Positions 1-8,226 of a stretch of DNA of 64,000 nt are shown piece after piece. This DNA is from Hygrophila difformis (Eukaryota; Streptophyta; Magnoliopsida; Lamiales; Acanthaceae). Positions within the stretch are counted from its first letter, which is position 1; the number at the start of each line of letters is the position of its first letter. The DNA lies in contig JAOANR010000010.1 of assembly GCA_030278955.1 (NCBI GenBank), positions 25,698,444 to 25,762,443 of the forward strand, in the 5' to 3' direction. A program made the position numbers and the translations under genes. The notes under the pieces were generated by a model that saw only the letters and a list, made by a program, of their open reading frames with translations, searched no databases and was not told the origin of the DNA.

Positions 1-97
1 TCCCGTGAATCATAACTCTTTCATTTTAATAAAATTAATCCTGGTATACTTTCTTATAAAAATATGCTCGTGTTAGTGAAACTTGTCAAAAGTTTCA
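1..97 (+). repeat. 3' end of A1 5' LTR
   Basis: Ends in AAAAGTTTCA immediately before the primer binding site. It matches 31612-31708, the end of the A1 3' LTR; the one difference seen is in GTTAGTG versus GTTACTG. Confidence 0.9.
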
Positions 98-115
98 TGG
101 CGCCGTTGCCGGGGA
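98..115 (+). promoter_or_regulatory. Primer binding site for tRNA-Asp (A1)
   Basis: TGGCGCCGTTGCCGGGGA is complementary to the 3' end of plant tRNA-Asp, the primer typical of the Athila lineage. It directly abuts the LTR end. Confidence 0.9.
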
Positions 116-229
116 GGATGCAGCGTCGTTTATTAAGAGAATTACATTCCTGATTACTCATAGATTAGCTTAGTTTAATGTAATATATCTAATCCAGAAC
201 AGAAAAAGTATCCTCAAGATTAATTGAAC

Positions 230-311
230 ATTTAGAGTACCAAGACTCTAAATGTGAGGATGTTGAACTGAGGAGAAAACCTAACCTAATGGGTATTTAT
301 CTGTCTTGCAG
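230..311 (+). promoter_or_regulatory. Hairpin, internal polypurine-like tract and 3' splice site (A1)
   Basis: An inverted repeat TTTAGAGT/ACTCTAAA is followed at 251 by AATGTGAGGATGTTGA, the same motif that precedes the 3' LTR at 19237. A good plant 3' splice site, CTGTCTTGCAG, ends at 311. The same hairpin, tract and splice site order occurs after pol in A2 (53701-53778). This suggests an acceptor for a spliced subgenomic RNA or a second plus-strand primer site. Confidence 0.6.
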
Positions 312-617
312 AAAATTCGGAACCACCCAAAAAGAAGGAGCAGAAAAAGCATGGAAAACCAGGTTCTTGGTTGGGAAAATTCCACAAATCTGAGAAATTA
401 TTTTCGGAATTTAAAGCAATTTAAGATCCGGAATAAATCTCGCAGATAAATGGAACTGACCCAACCTAATTTTATGCAAGTAGATTATTTTAAATAATGG
501 CCCAATGTTTTGAATTTACTTGGACTGAATTCATTTAGGTCCAAATCAAATAAAATGGACACAGGCCCAACATCACACTCGGGCCCAGTCCATTGAAAAT
601 TTGAAAATTCAAAAAGT

Positions 618-1024
618 TTGTCGCGGAATGACCATTTTGTCGCGGAACAACGTTCCGCGACCAAGTGCAACTCCGCGACAAAGTTCCCCTTATCATCAAA
701 CCCTGTTTGTCCTTGTCGCGGAGTAACCATTTTGTCGCGATGCACAGCATCGCGACCAAGTGCAATTCCGCGACAAAACTCCACTCATCCCCGAACTCTG
801 TTTGTCTTTGTCGTGGAAGCCTTTGTCGCGGAGCACGACTCCGCGACAAAGTTCCTGTTCCGCGACACGGGCACACCACCCCATTCTTCCTTGCCATTTT
901 GTCGCGGTACACTTTGTCGCGGTGCATGACTCCGCGACAAAGTCCCATATTCCGCGACACCTCTAATGTCGCCGAGCGTGGTCGCGCAACCCTGTTCCGC
1001 GACAATGGGCTAGGGTTCCGCGAC
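618..1024 (+). repeat. TTGTCGCGGA/TCCGCGACAA palindrome array, internal copy (A1)
   Basis: Many half-sites TTGTCGCGG and CCGCGACAA in opposite orientations form hairpins, for example GTCGCGGAAC-aac-GTTCCGCGAC near 638 and TTTGTCGCGGAG/CTCCGCGACAAA near 822. The same family recurs in the A1 3' LTR (19567-19630, 27577-27724, 28427-28877). A2 has an unrelated palindrome family at the equivalent places. Confidence 0.9.
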
Positions 1025-1199
1025 CGGCCCATTAGTACTTAAACCCCTTCCCCTCCCTCTTCCTCCCTACGCATTCAGACTTAGAAAATTTTCGAAAACT
1101 GCTTGTACGCGAAAGCCTTTCCCGAAGAACACCACAGTGTTCCTCGCACTCATTTCCCACCACTTCCAGGCGTTACTCTGCCCAATTTTCGCGAACCCA
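1025..1199 (+). promoter_or_regulatory. Putative internal promoter and 5' UTR (A1)
   Basis: A weak TATA-like ACTTAAAC (about 1037) is followed by a CT-rich stretch (1045-1070) and then by the ATG of a putative first exon at 1200. In A2 the equivalent stretch has a clearer TATA box. Position and layout support a promoter, but the TATA itself is weak here. Confidence 0.4.
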
Positions 1200-1246
1200 A
1201 TGGAACCTCCATCTTCATCTTCACCCCCGAAGCAGACCGAGCACTG
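1200..1246 (+). CDS. Putative short Ser/Pro-rich first exon (A1)
   Basis: The ATG opens MEPPSSSSPPKQTEH and the frame runs into a strong donor, CTG|GTAAGTG, leaving two bases of a split codon. The A2 element has the same arrangement (MASSSSNPSGSRG, donor GGTAAGTG, same phase), which argues that this is a real exon. I could not find an acceptor that joins it in frame to the long ORF at 2690. Either A1 has decayed at the junction or the ORF starts on its own ATG. Confidence 0.45.
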
Positions 1247-2689
1247 GTAAGTGTGTTCTATCCAATTCTTGCGCATTCTCGAGACCCTGTTATGCGATCC
1301 TTGTGTTGTTTTTCTTTTCCACTCATGTAAATAGGGCTGTTTTATGTTCATTCCCTCTGTTTTAGTTTGATTTTAGGCGATTCTTGATGTGGGCATTGTT
1401 TATTTGAGGATTGCTGTGATTTCTTGTGTTGGCCGAGCATGTTTTGGAAGAAGTGTGTTTTTGATTGGGATTGGGGAGGATCGATTTTGTATGGGCAATC
1501 GATTTTGAAAAGTTAGGGCTGTTAGAGAACTCAGGCAGCAGGTAGGAGTTAGCAATGGCAAATTCTCACCATTGTTGGTTTTTCAAGCTTTTAGTGTTCA
1601 CTTTCCAAAGGGAACTCGGTCCTTATCTCATTTAATATTGCTTCTGTGTGCATTCATGATTTGAGAAATCTGAGCCTTATCTGTATGTCAATGAACATTT
1701 GGTTATTTTTCTCTGGATAGCTTGGTGTTATTGATTGTCTCGATTTTGCAAAGCATGAGTGTTTTTGTTTGGAGAGCATGCTGGTATGATTTAATTTGAC
1801 GTTCTTACTGAGATTTTGAAGCATGTTAGTAAGTTTGATCTTATGTTGAGAAAAAGCATGATCATGTGTTGATGGTTTGCTTTGAGAGTTCATGTTATTT
1901 GCATGCCAATGTTCATTTAATGCCCCTCCCCTGATTTTGGCAACTTGTGTATGGGTGCAGCAATCTGCATAAAAGTGGGTGTATGGCTTTTTTATGGCAA
2001 TCCCAGTGCACACCATCCACTTTTCAGCAAGAATCACTTTTTCACAAAAGACAAAAATAGTACTAGGAATTTTGGGTTGACAAATGTGTTTTTGTTCCCA
2101 ATGGAACTAAAAAGTGTGGGTTAAGTAGCAGTATTTTGCCACCTCAACTGCTATCTTTTTACAAAATCCAAAAAATGGGACCACACACATCCCACCTTTC
2201 ATTAAATAAAAACAAGTCAACCTTTTCAAAATTAAAAAATAGTGTTTGCAATTTTCTAGAACGTTTTAACTGTCCAATGACAGTCCAAACAATCCGGAAA
2301 TAGCAACTCCACTCCGCCACGTCTCCATTGCACATTCCACTTTCGAGCCATCCATTCCATCATCGTCATTTCATTCCATTTTCAACAAGTGCCTCGAGCT
2401 TGTTTAATAAAAATTTGAAAAACAAACTTTTGGGCCCAATGGCCCATTAAAAAAGGAATTTTTGGTCCAATGACCACTTTAATTTTTTTATTTCTCCCTT
2501 TTGATTGGACTCAATAGTCCAATTAAGATATCTCCTTCTAGGTCCTAAGGCATAAGTACCTTATCTTTGGATCTTTTAATAAACTCAAGATTAAATCACT
2601 TAAATCACATTTCGAGCTTAGCAAAGCTCAAAATGTGAGGATGTTGATTTTCAAACCTGAGTAGTCTTTGAAAACTTATAAAAATTTGG
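1247..2689 (+). other. Intron-like non-coding region (A1)
   Basis: T-rich and A/T-rich sequence with no convincing ORF. It shares short stretches with the A2 intron, such as TTTTTGGTCC followed by a GACCAC motif. A second copy of the polypurine-like motif AAATGTGAGGATGTTGA lies at 2631-2647, just before the long ORF, and TTATAAAAA lies at about 2676. Confidence 0.5.
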
Positions 2690-4445
2690 ATGTATCTAAA
2701 CACTTTGGCCTTTTTCAAGAATGAATTGGTAGTGCAATCAGGCATCGGGTTACCTGACTGCACATATGAGGCTGCTGGCAAGCAGGCCTCAATTGATCGA
2801 ACGGAGATTAAGGACGCGAGAGATGCCATCAAATCAGTTTACAAGGTACCTCTGGACCACACTACGGACGAAAAATTGAAACTTTCTCCGGGATGGGACG
2901 TGCATATCCCTTCAGAAGAAAGAACGATAGTCGCTGCATCGATAGAAAGGGACTACTATCACTTCCTGAAGAAGTTTTGGATGAGGATGATGATGCATGC
3001 CCCTCAAGACGAAAAGACAACTCCTGAGGTCCACCACGAACGCATCCAATTGAAGTTCAAAGAGCACAGGGCCATGTGGAACCGGCATGTGGAAAAAGGA
3101 ACGAAAGATCCAAATATAGCTGACTTTGACATCATCATCCCTAACCAGATCGTAGATCCTCAAGTTCGGATGGCCTTCGAGCACAAGCAGATGGATCTAA
3201 GTAGGGTTATCAACAGTGGGGCCATCATGATGTATGAAGCATTCCCATTCAAGTGGAATCCGTATCTGTTTGAAGCAAAAGGACCAGTGGAGCAGAGGTG
3301 GATTACAGATCTAGCTCGTGCCAGGCATCGAGAGTTGACCTTCAATCTGTACAAACGCCTCAAAAACGCTGAGAAATTTGAACAAAGCCACAACACCTCA
3401 TTGTTGAACACAATGAGGAAGATGATCAAGGATGCACGCGATCAATGGGACGAACTGACTACGGTCTGGGGAAAAGGCAATGCAAGTATCACTAAGTCCT
3501 TTCTGGAAGAAGGAATAGTATTACCTGCAGATGAGGTACTTGAAACCATCTTCACACATAGAAGGTATGGACGGTACGGAACAAACAAGGATGATGAATT
3601 TCCCCAGCACATAGCAGTATTAAGGGACCAGCTGCAAGTGGATATACGCAAAGGTGGTTGGAAACCCAAAAAGAAAAAGGAAAGGCAGTTCAATTTGCTA
3701 TCAAAAACTGAGGCTGGGTTGTATCTCACGTACGATTCGGCAGAAGACATGTCCTACCTTGAAGGAATTCAAAAGGATCTGGTAGGAGGCATGATGAATC
3801 AGTACAGGGACTCCTACTGGGAATTGATCATGGAAATGGACAAGTTTGCACTTGAATACTGTAATAGTACTGCAAATGGGAAGAAGGTCTTGCACTACAA
3901 CAACAACGTTCGGAGTAAGTTCTGCTCCAAGATCAAGAAGGACTGGGAGGACCAACTGGGGAGAATCACTCAAAAGAGTTTCATTGAGGATTATTTACAG
4001 CGCGCCGAGAAGCAACTAGGCTATGAGGGTGAACCGAACAGAGAAGAGGATCCCGACGCTGAGATTGATGCCTACTTCTCCACTCCCCCTGAAGCCAACC
4101 CACAGCCTACCCAGCCAGCAGTACAAGCTTCGGCTCTACCGCCAAGAGGGCAGACTGAAGTGCAAAAAGCTGCTACGTCCGAGCCAGTGGTGCAGCAAGA
4201 AGCAGTCCGGACTCCAGTACAACCAGCTCAGACTGAAATGACAACACCTGCTGCAGCACCTGCCACCACTAAGGCACCCATACCACCCGAGCAGACATCC
4301 AGTATTGTTGTCACAACTGAAGGTCAGCCAGCACTTCAACCGTGAACGAGGAGAAGGTTGATAAAATCTGCTGACAAGGATAGACCAGCAAGAGCTCCGG
4401 AAAAGAAAAAGGAGATCAAGGAACCTGAGCCTACTGTTAGGAAAG
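2690..4445 (+). pseudogene. Long non-pol ORF of A1, first segment (unknown domain)
   Basis: Open from the ATG at 2690 for 551 codons, then a TGA at 4343-4345. The frame continues open beyond the stop to the B1 insertion at 4446 and resumes in the same frame after it. The stop stands where CGA would fit, as expected from C-to-T change at a methylated CpG. The protein is rich in charged residues, with many Trp, Tyr and Phe in residues 60-450 (for example YYHFLKKFWMRMMM) and a Pro/Gln/Thr-rich tail from about residue 460. I do not recognise the N-terminal domain. It has no signal peptide or membrane segment, so it is not an env-like protein. No gag, protease or polymerase motif is present. Confidence 0.75.
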
Positions 4446-4499
4446 TGTAACACCCCGGTTTTTGGTCACCCAGGTCGGGATGTCACCGCCACACCTCCC

Positions 4500-4529
4500 T
4501 AGCAAGACACGGTTTCTCCGAGCTTGCTA
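4500..4529 (-). other. Conserved hairpin near the LTR end (B1; also B2 and C)
   Basis: TAGCAAG (4500-4506) pairs with CTTGCTA (4523-4529). In C the arms are TAGTAAG/CTTACTA (33922-33928, 33945-33951), a compensatory change. In B2 they are TAGCAAG/CTTGCTA (22483-22489, 22506-22512). The loop is conserved. In the genomic RNA it lies in U5, close to the primer site. Confidence 0.7.
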
Positions 4530-5114
4530 AAGAGATGCAAGGCTATGGTTTTTCAGAATTTAAATCATTCAAACAGCCCATTTATATATAATTTAAAAAT
4601 AATACATCAAAGTTGCAGCGGAAAATAATATTTACATAAGAACAATGCAGCGGAATTTAAATATAGCCAACACGGCCAGAATACGAGTTAAACAGGCCCG
4701 TTCATGCAATTTCTAGTCTAACGTAACAATTAAAAATAAATTGCTTCCCCAAACTTCCCATGAATGCATATGATGATGCATATTCTTCAGCTCTGAAATA
4801 AACAGGGAAATAAAAATGGTTTGGTCAGCACTACGTGCTGAGTAAGTTACCACAAACATGATTGTGAGGTTTCAAAGCCTTTAATTAAATTTAAAAACAT
4901 GTGCATAATATCCATGATTTAATTTATCCAACTAATAATAATTTAATTGCGTATTTTAAAAGACAAGGGTTTCCATAAGATCATAATTCAACAACATGAT
5001 AAAATAATCGCAAGACATAATTTAAAGGCATAATTTAAATAAGGAAACTATTTAAGTATTTCAGGATTTCACTATCCCTCTTTTATTCGATATAATCTAG
5101 TATAATTTATCCTT

Positions 5115-5417
5115 GGGGAATCGAACCCGCAAGAAAACAAACAAATCGCCCTTGGGGAATCGAACCCGCAAGAACTCACATACATCCTAGGGAATCGAAC
5201 CCGTAGGAATCAACACATATTCTGGGGAATCGAACCCGCAGAAGGACACACCCTGGGGAATCGAACCCGCAAGGTTTGACACGGACATCCTGGGGAATCG
5301 AACCCGCAGGAGAACATACAATCGCCCTTGGGGAATCGAACCCGCAAGAACTCAAACACACCCTGGGGAATCGAACCCGCAAGGTTTGACACAGACATCC
5401 TGGGGAATCGAACCCGC
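5115..5417 (-). repeat. Nine-copy tRNA T-arm-like hairpin array in B1 LTR1
   Basis: Nine copies of GCGGGTTCGATTCCCC (minus strand) start at 5115, 5154, 5189, 5224, 5255, 5292, 5330, 5365 and 5402, spaced 31-39 bp. Each contains GGTTCGATTCC, a full match to the RNA polymerase III B-box consensus, within a GGG-TTCGATT-CCC stem-loop. Outer arms pair in seven of nine copies in different ways: CTTG/CAAG, CCTG/CAGG, CCTA/TAGG and TTCTG/CAGAA. Copies 5 and 8 have one mismatch. Confidence 0.85.
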
Positions 5418-5560
5418 AGGTCAAACAAGTTTCGCAAATTTCACGAGTTTCATCAAGAGTTCAAGATTTGACTCGGTCAATCAAAGTTTAATCTAAAATG
5501 CGTCTAAAATCAGATTTAATTTCAAAAATTCCGAAATTTCGCGTCTGACTCCAAAACGTC

Positions 5561-6140
5561 AAGATCTACAACTTTCGTGTTTTAACTTTTTCAATCCGAG
5601 ATACCTAAATAGGTCAAAAACACTAATTTTCACAGAAGTATAAATCTGTCCGAATTTCCTAGGTCACAGTTTAGAGATTTCGAATTCTACCATAGCAAAT
5701 CAACTCCAAAATTAACGAAATTTGACAGAGATCATCTTAAGACATATATCTACAAGTTTCTTGTTCAGCAAAAGATCTAATTCATCATATTTCTATTGTC
5801 AAAAACGCCAACAAGTTCAGGCCAAGAATCTGTCAAGATTTCAAGATCCACATCCTAGCAGTTCGGTTTCGGGTGGATTTCATATATCAAATCATCACGA
5901 AAAATTCTGAAAATTTACGGAGGTATTCTTAACGCATAGATCTACAACTCTTATGTTCAACGCTAAGCCTAGATCGGTCTAGATCCAAGGTAGAAATCAC
6001 CAACAAGTTCGAACTAAAGTTCTGTCACCGTTTCAAGATCTAAACTCAAGGCAGGTCTGTTTGTGGTCGTTTTCGGATATCAAAACACGATGAAAAATTA
6101 TGAAAATTTTACAGTACATAGATCTATGTCTTAGGAACGT
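5561..6140 (-). repeat. About 185-bp degenerate tandem repeat in B1 LTR1
   Basis: A core like GATCTACAACTTTCGTGTT recurs at 5569, 5754, 5945 and 6125 (spacings 185, 191, 180). It also occurs in LTR2 and LTR3, three times in C (35029, 35213, 35393), and on the opposite strand in B2 (20831, 21025, 21212, 21398). Confidence 0.65.
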
Positions 6141-6638
6141 TTTTCGTGTTTTAAGTTTTTCCGTTTGAAGTCGTTTTAAGGTTCGGAAAAATTAGGCAAA
6201 ACTGTTGCGCCGTTAAAAATCACATATGGACAGATTTACGAAAGATTTGCTCAAGTTTCTAGATTTGAATATTTTTACTACTCCCAAAACCGTGTAAGCG
6301 TTAACTTACTGATTTACGGATGTCTCGGCTCGATGATTCGGAGGCGTGGCTTCCACGTTCTTCGTTCTCCCTCCGAGATCCTTCGTTTTTCCTCAACGCG
6401 TCCGGATCGGGGTTTAGAATAGGAAAGAGATTTAATTAGGATTCGTTTTCGAATCTTGAATGGAAAAGAATGGACAAGAATGGTTCGAATCTTACCCCGA
6501 TGATCGAAGACTCCTAATTTTCGTCCAAGTCAGCCCCTTGATTCGGTTTTGTGCCTCCGACGACTCCGGAATTAGGGTTTTGTGTGTAGAGAGATTTCGT
6601 AGGGTTTTGTAAAGATGTTCGGGGCTCCCAAGGGGGTT

Positions 6639-6646
6639 TATTTATA
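6639..6646 (-). promoter_or_regulatory. B1 LTR TATA box
   Basis: CTATAAATAAACCCCC on the minus strand, repeated at 10420 and 14202 in the other LTRs. C has the same motif at 35882-35889. The T-arm array lies about 1.2 kb downstream in the element, so it is likely to be transcribed. Confidence 0.6.
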
Positions 6647-7198
6647 GATATTTAAGACCTAGGGCGTCCAAGATCTGACCCCAAGCGTCTTGAGTCGAGA
6701 TATGTTCAATCGAAAGTCGAAAAATCCGGAATCGGGCGAGAGATTCACGCAACAAACAAATCTGTCATGTGGCGCGCTCTTGGCGCGGTTTTCCCCATTG
6801 GGCGCGCGGCCACCGCGCCGTCCTGGCCTGGACTTCGGTCTGGGCCGGGTCGTGCGATCCGTCGGGCGTTTCCTCCTCTCTTTCGGACTTCTATCCCTCT
6901 ATGTTCCCGGATTCGGATTTCCGGGGTATCTTCGGGCTCCGATTTCCTATCTTAATTTTATTCGGATCTAAATTTATGTTTGGACTCGAGTTATTGAGTC
7001 TACCGGTGTCGGGTTTCCGTGTAACCATTTATTCGATTAAATTGTCTTCGGCTTCCCGGGTTCTTGGAATTTTGATTCCTTTTTAATTTAAATTTCATTT
7101 CTCATCTTTTATGATTCTTTATCCCTTTATCATGTTTATTATATTTATTTATTTATTTATTGCATTTATTTTATGTTGGAAAATTCTCGGGTATTACA

Positions 7199-7437
7199 GT
7201 CTACCCTCCTTAAGAATCAACTTCGTCCTCGAAGTTGTGTTTCGGCTTTTCTCGTGCTAAAGTCTTTTGTTTGTTTTATTATTTTGTGACTGAACTCGGA
7301 ATTAAAACTTCTAAGCTGCCTACGTACCCGGTGAAGGGATCAAGCCATAACGTAGTTCAAAACAAGTTGAATATGTTTATTTATTCATTCGGAATACATA
7401 TCGTCAAAAATAAATGTCTATTTTACGGGGTATTACA
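7199..7437 (-). other. U3 extension of the B1 LTR carrying a former polypurine tract
   Basis: In C the LTR ends at the tract GTCTACCCTCCTTAAG (plus strand). In B1 the same tract lies inside the LTR at 7199-7214, and the LTR instead ends at the next tract, TCCTCTCCCCC (7438). A conserved hairpin AACTTCG/CGAAGTT sits beside the older tract. Confidence 0.75.
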
Positions 7438-8226
7438 TCCTCTCCCCCTTAGAACTTCAGTTATGTCCTCATAACTGCCTACTCATAATTCTCAAGAAGG
7501 TTCGGGTCAAGTTTTAAATGAGCAGTGCGTTTGAAATGGATTTGTTGTTTGGGAATCCAACAAATTTTTTTTTTTTTTTTGGAATAGAGAGTGTTTTAAT
7601 AAAAACTTGTTTTTTATTGTCTCCACATAAGGAAGTTTTCTAGTTCGTACCATGATAGGAATGGCTAGAGCCGAGATTGGTTATGCTTAGGCGTGCGCTT
7701 AGATGAACGCGATCTAGAACTAAGGCAACATCAGTCTCTAGTGAGCGTTTCTAATTCGATGTCAAGCCTCTAAGCTCTCTAGGTGTAGCAAGAGATCTAA
7801 GTTAACTTCGCCAAGATTCTAGGTTCAAATTCGCAAAGATTCTAAGTTAAAATTCGCAAAGATTCTAAGTTCTCTACATAAAAGAGATGCAATATGCAAA
7901 TGCGAATGGTAGTTTCCCCCCAAAAGTAATTTAATGCAATATATATATATATTTTTTTTCCAGTGGGTTTTAAAATAAAAATTTCTCCATGGAAATAATA
8001 CTTTAAAATTTAAAATGATAGTCAAAATATTAATAGTAGTTTAAAAATAATAATGGTTTAAAAATAATAGTTTAAAAATAGCCGGGCTCTGATACCAACT
8101 TTGGTATCAGATATTGTCTTTAAAATAAATAGCTTTAAAATATTCTGGGCTCTGATACCAACTTTGGTATCAGATATTGTCTTTAAAATAAATAGCTTTA
8201 AAATATTCTGGGCTCTGATACCAACT
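7438..8226 (-). other. B1 internal segment 1 (no coding capacity)
   Basis: 789 bp. It begins with a polypurine tract (7438-7452, read on the minus strand), then fragments of the leader seen in C, with degenerate copies of TTCGCCAAGATTCTAAGTTC (7807-7875), and ends with the primer-site repeats. Gag and pol are completely absent. Confidence 0.85.
8086..8223 (-). promoter_or_regulatory. Triplicated tRNA-iMet primer binding site (B1 internal 1)
   Basis: TGGTATCAGAGC (minus strand) occurs at 8086-8097, 8149-8160 and 8212-8223, on 63-bp tandem units. Between them CTGATACCAA-ct-TTGGTATCAG forms perfect palindromes (8089-8110, 8152-8173). Confidence 0.9.

Larger units (their letters stand above)
4446..7437 (-). 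repeat. B1 left LTR (LTR1)
   Basis: Reads TGTAATACCCCG...GGTGTTACA on the minus strand; 2,992 bp. It carries the T-arm hairpin array, a roughly 185-bp internal periodicity, a TATA box and a 239-bp extension at its U3 end (7199-7437). Confidence 0.9.

Noticed and set aside
2640..2830. Splice acceptor joining A1 exon 1 to the long ORF
   Set aside because: Each AG tested (2661, 2664, 2719, 2732, 2741, 2770, 2782, 2785, 2806, 2820) gave the wrong phase or an immediate stop, so no exon junction is claimed.
5115..5417. CRISPR array or tRNA gene cluster
   Set aside because: Repeat spacing is regular, but this is plant LTR sequence, present in all three B1 LTRs. There is no acceptor stem, anticodon arm or A box, so these are not tRNA genes; only a T-arm/B-box-like hairpin repeats.
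5176..5437. Minus-strand ORFs of repeated FDSPGC/RVRFPR type
   Set aside because: They are translations of the hairpin repeat and recur only because the LTR recurs.
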